64,000 nt of DNA from Typhlomys cinereus. Taxonomy: Eukaryota; Chordata; Mammalia; Rodentia; Platacanthomyidae. Below the pieces are notes generated by a model that did no database searches, had not been told where the DNA came from, and worked only from the letters and a program-made list of their open reading frames with translations. Shown in pieces: positions 24,362 through 36,090 of the stretch (its first letter is position 1; the number at the start of each line of letters is the position of its first letter). The stretch lies in the NCBI GenBank assembly GCA_023101885.1, contig JALPQD010000115.1, positions 4,096,794-4,160,793 of the forward strand. The letters run 5' to 3'. The translations under genes and the position numbers were made by a program.

Positions 24362-24532
24362 CTTTTTTAATGTTTTTATTTGAAAGAGAGAGAAAGAAAG
24401 AGATCATGCATGCCACAGCATACAAATGGAGGTCAGAAGATGCCTTTTAGAAGTCACCTTTCTCTCCTTCTACCACGTGGGCTTCTGTCTGCAAGCAGGC
24501 ATGTTACCTGCTGAGTTATCTCATTAGCTTCT
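24362..24532 (-). mobile_element. Old B2/B3-like SINE, antisense
   Basis: A (GA)n-rich start, then 'catgcatgccacagcat', 'ggaggtcagaaga', 'ccttctaccacgtggg' and 'acctgctgagttatctcatt' match the reverse complement of old B2-superfamily SINEs. The tRNA-like head is at the right end. It is related to the copy at 5269-5480. Confidence 0.7.
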
Positions 24533-25868
24533 GATCATGGTTTAAGAGTATAGTTATTTGGAAATAGTTGACCTTTTCAGGTCTTAGTTTGGAGCATTTT
24601 TTACTTAGCATAAGTGTGACATTTGATGAAGAGACTATTTTTTTCCTAATCCAGAGGTAAGACTTTCCTTAGTGTTCTACCAAAGCCTTCCATGGTGGCT
24701 GTGAGAACAGGTTCAGTGTGACCTTAGCATTATAACCTGTGTTCCTTTTAGTGTTTGATTATTTTGATCTCAGATAGTGTCATTTTATAGACCACATGTG
24801 AACTCTCGCAGCCTCAGTATGTTACTGACTCAGTCTTCATTGTCTGGGAAACCCTAGACTTTGTCTGGCTTTATCCTCTCTATATTAAGACCTGCAAACT
24901 AGTCAATCAGTAAGTTAAAATGACTGTAGAGACTGCTTCATGTATTCCCTATATTTTAAAGACCACTATCTTCTGTTGATTTGTGTCTCATTTGTAGGAA
25001 CAATTGTTTTCCATCTTTTGTACCTTTTTGGTCATTTCTAGCAAGAATGTGAATCTGGTCTCTACCAATATATTGTAATCGGGAGTGGAAGTGTTAATTG
25101 CAAGTTGCATCTTAATGTTGAGTCTTACTTTTTGGTTTTGTAGTCTGATTTTTTTTTCTTCTTTGATGGTAGATTTTGTGTGGACATATGGAGAATGACA
25201 ATTGCTAGACATTGGGAGAAGTTTAACAGAATGAACTGACAGATGGGAAAAAGTGGTTTTTAAAAAAGGAGAGAATTACAAATGAAATGAGAATAATCAG
25301 TCAAACCCTGACGCAAAAAACTGGTGAATATTATCAAAGGCATTTGAAAGGCCACCTTTCACTTTTAACAGACCCTAAAGTGTGGTTACAAAAGCTTCCA
25401 GTCATTCTTCTCAATTAGGTAGCTCGAATCTCTTAAGAAGCTTTATTAATTGTCACTGGTCTCTCAGAAGACCAACAAAGACAAAACCCACTCATGTCAT
25501 CTCTCTTTATCAGACAGAAAAACAATAAAACTATTAGCTAAGTGACAAACTCAGACCCATAGGCAATACCTGAGTGAGAAGTTGAATTCTTAAGTGCACA
25601 TATTTTTACTAGTTTGTTCAAATAATTATCTAAACATTGATCAGAGACAAATATATCTTATGGAACTCAGCTGGACACATACACAAAAAGAGTGTTCAGA
25701 TAGAAAGGAAACTTGTTGGGATGAATATGTCTCTCAGTGGGAGGAAGGGTGAAGAGGTAGAGTAATGGAGTGGAGAGGATATAACAAAATTTCCATTGTA
25801 ATTTTAAATAAGCAGAGAATTTAAACTGTGGTACAAAAGAAAACACAACAGAAGTGAAGTAGGAGTCT
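24533..25868. other. Anonymous interval
   Basis: No recognisable element or gene. A minus-strand open frame of 74 codons (24988-25212) has no domain. Its pieces are Lys-rich, as expected from A-rich DNA. Confidence 0.4.
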
Positions 25869-25869
25869 A

Positions 25870-25995
25870 TACTGTAGTCTCAACACTCCACAATGTGTAC
25901 TGTGACCTGGAGTAAGTCCTGTAGCTCATCCACACTTCTATTTCCTCACCTGGAAACTGGAATAAGAAGTTCACTGTAAGACATTAAGCAAGATG
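25870..25995 (+). mobile_element. MIR remnant
   Basis: The segment 'actgtgacctggagtaagtcctgtagctc..ctatttcctcacctggaaactgg' follows the core of the ancient mammalian MIR SINE (the 'tgtgaccttgggcaagt..cctcagtttcctcatctg' region) in sense orientation, with heavy divergence. Confidence 0.6.
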
Positions 25996-26279
25996 AACAA
26001 AAGTGCCCAACCAGGAATGTTACACATAAGCTTCTGAATGTCACCTATAAGCATTTAGTCACTTATTTTCCACTGGAAGTATATCTTAAATACAAAGAGC
26101 TAAATCAGCAATTGTGGACTGTCAAATAAAAACTACATGGAGGAGCAATTTACAGGTCTATTTACTTTTACTCATCAGATCATTCCAATCCTAGGCTCCT
26201 TCCCAGTTACACAGAGTTAGAGGACTATGAGATTAACTACTCAAGTAGTTGATCTCAGGAATATTATTCAGATAGCAAT

Positions 26280-26505
26280 GATATATTGAGCATATGTTTG
26301 TACCACAGGTACTCACTAATCTCTTTGAACACGTGTCATTTAATCCTCACAACTCTTAATTATTTTAACCCATTTAATAGAAGAGGCTGCTGCAACTCAG
26401 AAGGCTCTGTAATTTGTCTGAGACCATATACAACCCAAATGGCATGACTGGGGTTGGCATCAACTCCACTTCAATGCTAAAGGGCACATTCTCACCTACT
26501 ATATT
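26280..26505 (-). mobile_element. MIR element, antisense
   Basis: The order of blocks is that of a reverse-complement MIR: 'tattgagcatatgttt', 'catttaatcctcacaac', 'aacccatttaatagaagaggct', 'tgtaatttgtctgagacc' and 'actggggttggcatcaac'. It is nearly complete but diverged, as expected for this old family. Confidence 0.75.
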
Positions 26506-26654
26506 TTGTTTCCTTTGCATCTGCTCATTAAACAGTCTTCAGGCTAAATATTAAGGTTAGTGTGTAGCATGATTTTATCTCATGAAGTTATCCTTTCATA
26601 TTATCATTTAAGCCAAAATCTCACTCCTAATACAACCTGTTACTCTTTGTACTT

Positions 26655-27008
26655 CTGTGAGACAACACTCAATCAACTTAAAAGGGAGAAAAGGAGATTT
26701 ATTTGGCTTATGGTTCCAGAGGGTAGATACAGTTCATTATGGCAGAAAAGGCATGGTTGACTGGTAGAAGCTGGAGGAGGCTCAGGACACTGCAGACATG
26801 ATGGAGAATGAGAAGGCTAGCTGCAAACTGCAAGAGTTAACTGCTAGCAGAAGCAGGGCAGGACTAACCAGCCTTAAGATCCACTCCCTGTGACATATCT
26901 TCCTTTAGCAAGTCTCCACGTCCTAAAGTGCCATGACCTTCCCAAACATCGATAAGGATTCAAACACATGATCCTGTGGGGAACAATTTACATTCAAACC
27001 ATGATATA
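26655..27008 (-). mobile_element. MaLR solo LTR, antisense
   Basis: The reverse complement of a MaLR LTR: 'aaggagatttatttggcttatggttcc', 'tcattatggcagaaaaggcatg', 'ggagctgga'-like pieces, the 'tccacgtcctaaag' block and the end 'acattcaaaccatgatat', which is the antisense of the usual MaLR LTR start. No internal sequence adjoins it, so it is read as a solo LTR. Confidence 0.7.
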
Positions 27009-27425
27009 TTGCTTCCCTTGTATTCCTAACATAGTGAAGACTCACTATCACATCACTTGTCTGTCTTCTGCTCCTTTGAAAGCAACAGGTCTTTGTCTAG
27101 GATTCTATTTACTTTCGGGCTCTATGCTCTAGCACTCTGGACCACTTTGAACAGCTCTTGTGATCCTTAGAAGCTGATTATTTTCCTGCCTCCCTCTTCC
27201 ATCTTCATCCCTGCCAGTCCATCTGCCCAAACATTATTGCCCAAATAAATGATGATTCCCATCATTGTCTGATAATCTCAATATCTCCACTAACCACCAA
27301 ATAATTGAGCACCATGGTTCCTAGTTTTCCTTCATATTTAGCTCACTTTAGAAAACTGCTGCAGACTTCTGGTGGTCCAAATGGAGCAGCTCACCAAAGC
27401 CTATCTCTCCTATTGATTATAAGAC
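27009..27425. other. Anonymous interval
   Basis: Pyrimidine-rich patches at 27185-27230 are faintly L2-like but not assignable. The right edge holds the target site of the next SINE. Confidence 0.35.
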
Positions 27426-27440
27426 AAAAGTGAAAATGCA

Positions 27441-27742
27441 GGGGCTGGAGAGGTGGCTCAGGGGTTAAGCCTCCGCCTTGCAGGCGGAAGGTCCCGAGTT
27501 CGGATCCCAGATCCCACGTATAGACGCCAGACGGAAGTGGGGGCGGCCTGCGCTTCTGGTCCTGGTAGGGCGGAGCCTGTGAATCCTGGGGCAGAAGGAG
27601 GTGGAGGCGTCCATGGTGGTTCGCGAATTCGTCCGTGGTTCTACACATACACAGACACACACATACACACACACACAGAAACACGCGTGCGCGCACATAC
27701 ACACAGTTGAATAAATACTAATAATAATAAAAAATTTAAAAA
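27441..27742 (+). mobile_element. B2-type SINE, young subfamily
   Basis: The best-preserved copy. The tRNA-like head has a good A box (tggctcagggg, 27454-27464) and B box (gagttcggatccc, 27496-27508), the internal RNA polymerase III promoter. A GC-rich body with many CpG sites follows ('tagggcggagcctgtgaatcc', 'ggtggaggcgtccatggtgg'), then a CA-rich zone and an aataaata-type A-rich tail. A perfect 15-base TSD (aaaagtgaaaatgca) lies at 27426-27440 and 27743-27757. SINEs of this type are transcribed by Pol III and copied by L1 ORF2p. The retained CpGs and perfect TSD suggest recent insertion. Confidence 0.92.
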
Positions 27743-27757
27743 AAAAGTGAAAATGCA

Positions 27758-28439
27758 GAAAACAACTCCATGAGAAGCTTAAATGTAAACAGTAGCAGAA
27801 AAGTAAAGGAAGGAAAACAAAACTTGGAGAATGACCCTCATATGTTGAGTTTGTTTTTCCTTCTCTCCTCTCCTTGGTGGCTCCAGCATGGAATTCTGAA
27901 GTGGCCACAGAAAAAGAAATGGGGGGAAACCTTGCTTCCTGAAGTTTTTTTTCTTTTCCCTGTCTCTTTCTTTGACAGGTCCCTAGAGCAGTCTCAGTTA
28001 CAGAAACTGAGAAATTAGCCACTAAAACCCAACAGAAAGTCCCTCTCTGTGGTCAGAAGAACCAAGAATAGAGACTATATGGCCAGCAAGTTCAAGGGGA
28101 ATCCCATAATTTTTTCTGCTTTGACCTCACAAAAGTGAGTCTAGCAGAAATGTGCTGCAGCAGCTCAACTAACACTCCAGAAAAAAATTTAGTTTTAGGT
28201 AAGAAGCAGGGATGGAGCAGGGGGCTTCCACGTGGAGAGCTCAGGAGTAACAATAAAAGGAGCAAAGCAAAGAATGAAATGTCTTTCTATACAAATCTCA
28301 GGATCCTCCTGAGTTCATATACAGTTCAAAAACAAGGATGAACACAAAAGGCTTAGTGAGTGAAAATCAATGCATAAAACTATCTCTATTCCTAGATGAA
28401 TGATGATGTATAGTAAAGTATTTTAAAAAATACAAATAA
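27758..28439. other. Anonymous interval
   Basis: No confident element. Minus-strand frames that read across the neighbouring SINE into this stretch (up to 185 codons, ending 28022) contain only translated repeat and T-rich sequence. Confidence 0.4.
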
Positions 28440-28552
28440 ATTAAGCATGTCTGTCATTTCGGCTACTCGGCGTGCTGAAGCAGAAGGATCTAAAAGTTCA
28501 AGAACTTCCTGAGCAACTGAGTGATATCCTGTTTCAAATTAAAGTAAAAAGG
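28440..28552 (+). mobile_element. B1-like SINE, diverged
   Basis: The 7SL-derived pattern 'ctgtcatttcggctactcggcgtgctgaagcagaaggatc' then 'agttcaagaac..cctgagcaactgagtgatatcctgtttcaaa' follows B1 (left-monomer type). It is strongly mutated and lacks a clear start. Confidence 0.6.
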
Positions 28553-28959
28553 GGATAAGAAGTCAATATCCAGTATTGGAAAAAAATCCTAGGGATATGT
28601 GAAAAATTCCTACCGCTAATGAAATAAGTTTGATAAAATCATAGAATATATAATCATGTGACTATATAAAAAATCAAACTTCTCTACATATATATCAATA
28701 TATACTTAGAATATGAATATGCTATAATATTTTTTAAATGGTAAAAGATGAACAAGTAAGATGCTGTGATGATCTGAATACTAAATGACCAGTTTCATAA
28801 TCATATTAAATACTTGATCTTAACTGGGAGTACCTTATTGGGAAATTCTGGAAACTTTAAGAGCTATATTTAGTGGGAAGAAATTTGTCATTGAATTATC
28901 ACTCTCTACTCCTGCACACAGAGTCCTTATCCTTAGACCCCTTCTTCTTGTCATCCTAG

Positions 28960-29190
28960 CTTGTCTCTGTCACCTTCCATAGTTTCTTACTGCCTTCAGA
29001 AGAAGTCCAGTCTCTATAGCAGGATATTCCCTGGCTCTCTCAGGCCATAGTTGCCATTTATTCTTGTTGCTCCTTGTTCTTTCTCTTGCCCCGTCTTGAC
29101 AAGATTACCCTCATTCTTCAATACCTACTTTCATGCCTACAAAGTCTTTCTCAAACCTTTGCCCAGTGAATTTACCTTCAGATTTGACAA
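28960..29190 (+). mobile_element. L2 remnant
   Basis: The wording 'tcttactgccttcagaagaagtccagtctc..agcaggatattccctggctctctcaggcc' and later 'cttcaatacctactttcatgcctac..aaagtctttctc' fits the 3' part of the ancient LINE L2 in sense orientation. Diverged and non-coding. Confidence 0.55.
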
Positions 29191-30667
29191 GCCCTAGAAA
29201 TCAAGGACTTTGTGGAAAGTTGATTTAGTATACATGCCAGGTAAAAGCCAAATGAAGGGAAAATTACAACATTGTTTACCTTTCTACTCCATTTCCTCGT
29301 GAATGAAAGTGGGGTTTACTAGAGATGATGTATCAGACTGAATAAAAGAAAATATGAAAATCTGGCTCCCTTTTATTAAGGGAATCAATTTATATTCTAT
29401 CTATGGACATTGATCACATCAAAAATTTTAAAAAATTAAAAAGGCAAACAATCAAATTATTTAAAAATAGGCATAATAAAGGTATTACACATTAATGTAA
29501 TAAATGCACATAGATAAGATACACACTGACAAAAGCTCTTTGGGGCCCTCGACAATTGCAAAAGGGATTTTGAGTCCAACTGTGAATTGCTACATTCTAG
29601 GATTGTTGATAAGAACTGGGTATGTGCTGGGGATGGGTGTCTATCACATGCTCAAATGCAGCTGGCAACTGAGTTTTCTTAACAACCTTTCTTTTGCCTT
29701 AGAGCAGGAGAAGAGTCAAAGAAAATGTATTGTCTGGCTGATCCAACCTTTTGGCTTGGAAGAGTTGCTGTGTGTGGAACAGGTCAAATTTTCTTGTTCT
29801 TCCAGACAAGGAGGTTAAACCTGCTGCCTTAATAATTAATCATTGTGTTTTGCAAGAACTGTAACGATTATGAGGCTTCTTAATCCTGCACTTCCTTTTC
29901 CTTCACAAATCCCATTACTAGTCATTTAATCTGGTTAATTATACAATTTAAATAATTTTTCATGCTTTCTTGGTCACCTTAAATAATGGATTATGTTAAG
30001 AAGCATATATATGATCATAATAACCAGATTATAAATTTTCATACAACTCAGATATTCAGTAAAGCAACCCCAATTAAGGTGACCTGTTGATGATGGTGGT
30101 GACAGGGATAGTGAGTCACTGATTTATCACTAATCATTTATAGCAACTAAGGAAAAGTCCAGACACTGAGAATTCAGTAGTGAAAAAAAAACCCCATGTC
30201 CTCTTGGTGCCAACATCTAATGGGGGAGATTAACAAGAAAAAATTCCAATTACTATCGATAGTATGAAATAAAATGGAATAACTTATGTCAATCCTTGAT
30301 GAAATGGAATTGGTAGGCCATGAAGAAGCCTGATAACAGTAACTATCTCAAAAAATACCCTGCCAAAGTAACAACCTTGTAATGAAAGGAACATGTGAGA
30401 ACATTTATTTTTCCAATAACAGTCCATATGAACTGCAGTCTTCCAAGCAGCCCTATTACCCATGATCTTAGTTGCTTATTTGGAGTAATACACTTCTGAG
30501 ATATACAATCAAGTGACCTGAAGACCTCTCTCTAGGTTTCACTTTTTAGAGCCCTATCACCTCCCAATACCACCACCCTGGAAACCTCTTTGGGTAGACA
30601 CGCTTAATTAGATCCAAACCATTGTTATCTCTCACAGCAATGTTCAGGACACATTACCCCCTGTGAT
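29191..30667. other. Anonymous interval
   Basis: Mostly unassigned AT-rich DNA. Near 30150-30235 ('agtgaaaa..ccatgtcctcttggtgccaacatctaatgggggagat') there is a faint L2-like phrase. The plus-strand open frame of 104 codons at 29504-29818 has no recognisable family and no supporting codon pattern. Confidence 0.4.
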
Positions 30668-31006
30668 AAACTCAGCTAGTCTTATTTGTCAGCTTGATTA
30701 AACTGAGAGATGCCTAGATTAGTGAAGCACACTCACAGATGTGTCTTTGAGAGCATTTCCAGAGAGGATTAAATAAGGAGAAGGGCCCCTGATAAATATA
30801 TACCAAATATACTATAGGCCAAGTGTCCAGATGCACTACAAGGGGAGGAAGAAAGAAACCTACTAACACAGAATTCTTTCACATCTTCCTGATTTCTATG
30901 AGGTAGCTAGTTCTTCTCCACCATGCCCTTCTCACCATGGTGGACTAAAAGTTCTAAAACTGTAAACCCAAATAATCTTTCTTCCCATAAATTGTTTGCT
31001 TCACTA
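30668..31006 (+). mobile_element. MaLR/ERVL-type solo LTR
   Basis: The phrases 'gtcagcttgattaaactgagagatgcctagattagtgaagcacac', 'tgtgtctttgagagcatttccagagaggatta' and the 3' part 'ctaaaactgtaaacccaaataatctttcttcccataaattg' are the start, middle and polyadenylation region of a rodent MaLR/ERVL-type LTR. No internal region was found. Confidence 0.7.
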
Positions 31007-31007
31007 G

Positions 31008-31212
31008 TTTGTGTGTGTGGGGGGGTATGTACCGGTTGATACCAGGTCTCTCCTCAATCACTCTCTACCTTCATTGTTTCAGAGAGGGTCTTTCACTAAA
31101 CTAGAAACTTCAGCACTTAGATTGCAAACACGTACCTCTATGCTTGGCTTCTTATGTGAGAAATGAGAATCTGAATTCAGGTCCTCATGCTTGTGCAGCA
31201 AGAACTTTTGTT
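31008..31212 (-). mobile_element. B4-like (ID-B1 composite) SINE, antisense
   Basis: A GT-rich end, then 'ctctcctcaatcactctctacctt', 'cagagagggtctttcactaaac' (antisense end of a B1-like part), 'gcttggcttcttatgtg' and 'ctgaattcaggtcctcatgcttgtgcagcaagaactt' (antisense ID-like tRNA head). The same arrangement recurs at 59283-59614. Confidence 0.65.
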
Positions 31213-32657
31213 TCAAAGCAACTTACATATTGCTCTTTTTTCTTTAAATTTTCCCCTTTTTTCTTCAAAACTTTCCCTCCTCTTAATCTCCTGGATATGC
31301 TCATGATACCTGAAATCCCACCTATTCTGGACTATAATTCCCTGAAAGCCTCCCAAATAAACTCATTTCTTGGGAAAGCCATTCTGTAGTTATCCTACAT
31401 TGACAATACTGATAAACAGTAGAGGTAGAAAATGAAATCTTAGGAAATGCCACAGGAATTGGAATTCAGTGTGTAAAATGCTGTACAGAGTGATCAGAGA
31501 AGGTCATATGTGAACAATGACCTTAGGAAGTGGAGAAGTCGTTGGTGACAGGAGGTAAAAATAATCCAGGCAGAAGAACTCAGAATTTCTGACCACAGGA
31601 GAGGACCTGATATAGTGACAAGACACCGAGGAAAAACCAGGGTGACTGGAGCAGAGAAGGGAAAGTGAGAGAAAGAGGAGAGGGAAGAGAGGTGCAGCAG
31701 AAAAGAAAAATTCAGAATAAAACTTGTCTATGCAAACTCTCTATCGCACTGTATCTGCCATCTTCAGCCTCTTTCTCCACCAACAAGGCCCAATCCACTC
31801 TTTTTTCTTTTCTATTTCTACAAGCATATTGAATACTCATCCCTGTTTCCCCAATCCATTCTTAACATTTTGTTCAAGCAAGAAAAACAAAATGATCTAA
31901 GCAACCAACTATAGAACTTAAAGAAACTGACCTTTAAAATTCATACCTCTTCAGAGCATTAGGACTTACGAAAATGCTTATTTCACTAAATGAAAGTAAA
32001 AGCATCTACACAGGCATTCTTCATTTTTATCAGGGAGTTACATGACTTTAAAGGTGCTTACCTGCTAGTGGTTAAACAAAGGGCATCTTCAATTAATTCA
32101 TTACTTTCTAACTTTTCTATAATAAAGTCAGAAAACAATTTCTCTTCAATAAAGAATTCAATTCATAAATTTATTAAAGGCTTTCAAGATATTATGGACC
32201 TTAAAATAGTCCAATATTAACACTGTTAAGGCCTATGTTAAATATGAGCCTATAAGATTATTCTTAAACTGCGTAAATTTTTTTATGCTACATTGTAGTT
32301 GCTTTAGAGAGAAGTTAAATGAATGGAATCATCTTGGACTCTATTTACTGAGATCATCATATTAACTTCAAAAGTAGATCTACCTCAAAAATTGTATTAT
32401 ATCAAAAGACCAAGAACTATTTCTTGTCATAAAGTCATAAAAATTATGATTCACAAAGATAAGCATTATTATAAAGTTTAATTATTATTTTTAAGCAAAC
32501 ATAGTCTTTCAAAAAATGAATTGCTTAATATTATGTTGCCTTTAAAATTATTTCAGCAAACAGATTTTAGTGCACACTCGAAATCAGGCAATTTTTAATT
32601 TTATTTTGTATTATAATATTTGTCATCTAATTTTTACAAGGTTCAAAAATACATTAT
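31213..32657. other. Anonymous AT-rich interval
   Basis: No recognisable element. A purine-rich patch lies at 31640-31700 and very AT-rich DNA at 32090-32640. Open frames up to 81 codons are unsupported. Confidence 0.4.
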
Positions 32658-32925
32658 TGGGCTGGGACTTAAGGTTTAAAGCCTTTGCCTCCCAAGCCAA
32701 AGGACTTAAATTTGGATTCCCAGATCCCACTTTAAATTCCACTTTAATTCTGTCCCGGAAGGCAGAACCTGGGAAATGCCAGAGCAAAGAAGTAAGGAGG
32801 TAGACAATCAAAGATGATACCCAGTGTCTCCCTTGGGCCTCCACGGGCACACACACTCAATATCTTCTTGTACACATGCCCCTACACATGTGTATACCCA
32901 CCCATATACATGTCTGACTGTGCAC
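32658..32925 (+). mobile_element. B2-type SINE, older subfamily
   Basis: The degraded head 'gggctgggacttaaggtttaaagcctttgcctcccaagcc' has lost part of its A box. The B-box region reads ttggattcccag. The body keeps 'ggcagaacctgggaaatgccagagcaaag' and 'gggcctccacgggcacaca'. The A-rich tail is weak. Confidence 0.75.
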
Positions 32926-33909
32926 AAAGGAAAACATTACAATATTACTGGCTCATGGAATTATTCCTTTATGTTTATTCTTAATATGCCCTCATATCCC
33001 TCCCCAAATTTAATTAATATGCTGACTTCATAAGTCATACATTATATGAGGCTGAGACATGAAGATTGTGAGATCGAAGGTAGCCTAAATGTATACAGTG
33101 AGTGCAAGACCTACCTGAAATACATAGCAACTAAATAAACTGGATTAAACTTGCTGGTATTTGAAGTTCACAACAGCAAATAAAGCCTCATTTTTTTCCT
33201 TTTATGACTGACTTTTTTTCACTTCACAGGATGATATTTCACTTCACAGGATGTAGTGTAGCAGTGGCCTGGTTATTTCATTGTTTATCCTGTTGTCTTA
33301 TATGAGTGTGGCACAATTTCTTTATTAATTCCCTGGGATAGACGTCTAGGTGGCTTCTGGACTGGAGATACACAACGAGAGTCATTAAGAACACTGTTGT
33401 TCTTAAGAGCTCTAAGGATGGGGAGAAGGGCTGCCAGACAATAGCCTCTGTCCTATTCAGGGCTGCTATACTCAAAAGCACAATGCGACAATGTCTATTT
33501 CTACTAATTCTTTACAATAGCTGTTCTCTCTATTCACTAGGGAATAGGGAGGATCCCAGGAGACATGGCCCTACCCTGAGAGATGGTTTGGAGCTGGTGT
33601 CAGACAGAAGAGTGGGGTCTTCTCTTGACAATTGACTCACTGGTGAGCTGTTCATGCCCCAGTGAATGTTCTGGATACTTGCCAGTAGAGGCATCCTGGG
33701 CAAGGCCAGTGACCACTCATGCAGTGAGACATGGGAACTGGTAAGGAGAACTGCTGGCAAGGGAAACCTGCAGGGTGGAGAGGGACGGGGGATATAGGTA
33801 GATATTAGGGATGAAAATAGTCAAATTCATTGTGTTTGTATATAAAGCATCAAAGACTAAAAATAAAAATAGATAAATGGAAAGGAACACTCCTGTTCTA
33901 CTATGTTTA
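32926..33909. other. Mostly anonymous; B1-like scrap and small tandem repeat
   Basis: At 33048-33135 'gaggctgagacatgaagattgtgagatcg..cctacctgaaatacatag' looks like a B1 remnant. At 33217-33253 the 17-base word 'tttcacttcacaggatg' occurs twice, 20 bases apart. The rest is unassigned. Confidence 0.45.
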
Positions 33910-33924
33910 GAAAGAGGCAAGCCA

Positions 33925-34138
33925 GGCAGGAGAGTGGCCCAGGAGTTAAACCTCTGCCTCTGAAGCAGAGGGTCATGAGTTTGGATCCCAGAACCCACAT
34001 AAAAACATCTGGTGGAAATGATGGTCCTGGAAGGCCGTGCCTGGGAAATTCCAGAGCAAAGCGAACGAGAGGTAGAAGCAATTCCGGGTGATTCCTAAAG
34101 TCAACCTTGGGCCTCCACAGACACACACAGTGCTCTCT

Positions 34139-34192
<54 letters not shown>

Positions 34193-34200
34193 CACACTAA
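33925..34200 (+). mobile_element. B2-type SINE, older subfamily
   Basis: The head has an A box (tggcccaggag) and a B box (gagtttggatccc). The body is 'ggaaggccgtgcctgggaaattccagagc' and then 'gggcctccacagacacacacagtgctctctgaca', followed by a (CA)n run of about 28 units (34139-34197). A TSD of 14 bases matching at 12 positions (aaagaggcaagcca / aaggaggcatgcca) lies at 33911-33924 and 34201-34214. Confidence 0.88.
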
Positions 34201-34347
34201 AAGGAGGCATGCCAAATATAGCATGCTAATTGATAGGTTACTAATATTGTTCTTAAGTCCTGGGTATGCTTCCTTCAGAATCATGCTGGTGTCATCATCA
34301 GTTCCACAGAGCATTCTAATCTGAGTGAAAATGAAGAACCACTGTGC

Positions 34348-34472
34348 TAGCCAGGTGTGGACCACCACACCTAAAATCCTAGCATCTGGGAGACTGAGGC
34401 AAGCTAATCATACATTCAAGGCAAGCTTGGGCTATATGACAAGGCCCTGCCTCCAAACCAACAAAACAAATC
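34348..34472 (+). mobile_element. B1 SINE
   Basis: A 7SL-derived element: 'gccaggtgtggaccaccacacctaaaatcctagcatctgggagactgaggcaag', then 'cattcaaggcaagcttgggctatatgacaaggccctgcctccaaa' and a short A-rich end. Diverged but complete. Confidence 0.85.
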
Positions 34473-35340
34473 TTTGTTCCTTTGTCTTCAGCAACAAAAC
34501 CCTTAAAGGAAATCAAGAGTAAGGCGCCCAACTTGCTCGGTAGCTGCAGCATGAGACTATGAAAAAGCAAGCATAGTTCAGAGAATACTCCATGAGTTGC
34601 TTGCCAGAAAGAGGACATTTAAATGCAATAGAAAAAATTGGTTGTAGTCATGTTGACTTTGTTATTTTTTTTTTTGAAAAATGCACTCCAGTCTATTAAA
34701 GATTATATATTCTGGTATTGTGATTTCAGTAAGTGAGTTCAAACAGTTTTGGAATTTCCCCAAATTCATGAAGAAAAATTACTGCAGACATGTTTTATAG
34801 ATGTATATGCTATGATTTAGCTGACTTCGGGTGGGGATTAGGTTATCGAAAATTTGAACCTATGTTATTTTGTAGCTTTATTAGTACTAAGACTTCAAAA
34901 AGGCAATAGTTAATGTTCCATGATTCAGCTCACAGCCTGGAATGAAATGAGATCCCTGTAGTTGTTACAACTGAAAATTCGGTGGGTACTGTTTAATTCC
35001 CTGGCTGTTTGGAACTGTTCTTGGATTCAAGCCCAGGAGCTGTCTTGATGAATGCATTTCAGAGAATGGAAAACAAAAATGGACTGCGTGGCTCTAGAAA
35101 ATACAGCACCAAATGCATGGAAATATCACAAAGTTATAAAAACTGGATTTTCTTTTGAGTCTGTCTCCAAAATGCAGGAGTAACTGGGAAAAGAGACCAC
35201 ATAAACCCAATTCTTTTTCCATATGTGAAGAATATATCACAAATGTATTGTCTGTGTGTGGTAATGAAGTTGAATAATTCCAACTTAAGTGTGATGAGGG
35301 CTGTCCTAAGTCCCCTTAGTCCTAACCAAAATATCTCCTC
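34473..35340. other. Anonymous interval
   Basis: No recognisable element. A short T-run is at 34663-34674. It leads into the inverted-repeat region. Confidence 0.4.
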
Positions 35341-35522
35341 AGTTTACCTGTCCTCTGGTGGTGATGGGTAGAAAGAAGCGAAGGTAGGGATAAGAGCCAT
35401 TGCTGATAGATGGATCAAAGGAAGGGGTGATGAAGAAGGGGGAATGAATACAGGTTTTTTCCTTGAGCCACAGGAGGGAAGAACACTACAGTAACTGTGA
35501 TCTGAAGTTCCTAGTGGGTTTC
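35341..35522 (+). repeat. Left arm of a spaced inverted repeat
   Basis: About 182 bases that recur as reverse complement at 36091-36282, with roughly 85-90% identity by eye. Shared landmarks are 'cctctggt.gtg', 'ggtagggataagagccattgctgat' and 'gagccacaggaggga', ending 'tagtgggttt'. The family is not recognised. Confidence 0.85.
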
Positions 35523-36090
35523 CCCTCCTGCCTGAATTAGTAGAATTCAGTCCCATGGCCAAGAAAAAGATTAGAACTTTGATCATGTGACAGGCCTCTT
35601 GCAAGTTTCTTTAGAGCCTGCAAAGACCCATTACTTCAAACAGATCATGATCCTTTGGAGGCTTAGTGGCCTGAGCAATCACAAGAAGTCAGAAAAAGCT
35701 GAATTTAAAAGACGGGCAGGCTTCTTTTAGGCAAGTAGGAAGGTCATGGACTTTACTTTACAGACAAGAAGAAGAAGGAAGGTGGGAGAGCTTTGAGGAA
35801 GCAGATGTTCAGAGAAAAAGAAGAGTGATTCCACTGGAGCCAGAGATTCTTCTAATCTACCATTATTAAAGGTTTGTGGCTGTAACTAGAGGTAGAGGGA
35901 AAGATGACACATGTAACTTGTCAAGTTCAAACTGGAATGGAAAGACCTTGGTGACGTCAGGAAATTAAAGATGATCTTATGATTTATCAAGGTAGTAAGA
36001 ACTAAGCAACTGGATAGAAATAAAACAGTCAAGAAATCCTAAGCAACATTTTCTAAATATATGAATTACTGGCAAATATAACAGCACTTG
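35523..36090. other. Spacer between inverted-repeat arms
   Basis: About 570 bases with no recognised repeat and no open frame of note. It would be the loop if transcribed with both arms. Confidence 0.6.

Noticed and set aside
27441..27512. tRNA-like sequence with A and B boxes, also at 47654 and 63341
   Set aside because: These are SINE heads derived from a tRNA. They are followed by a SINE body and tail and flanked by TSDs, so they are not tRNA genes.
27465..28022. Minus-strand open frame of 185 codons
   Set aside because: It is antisense translation of a B2-type SINE including its CA repeat (a run of Cys-Val), then T-rich DNA. It has no domain.
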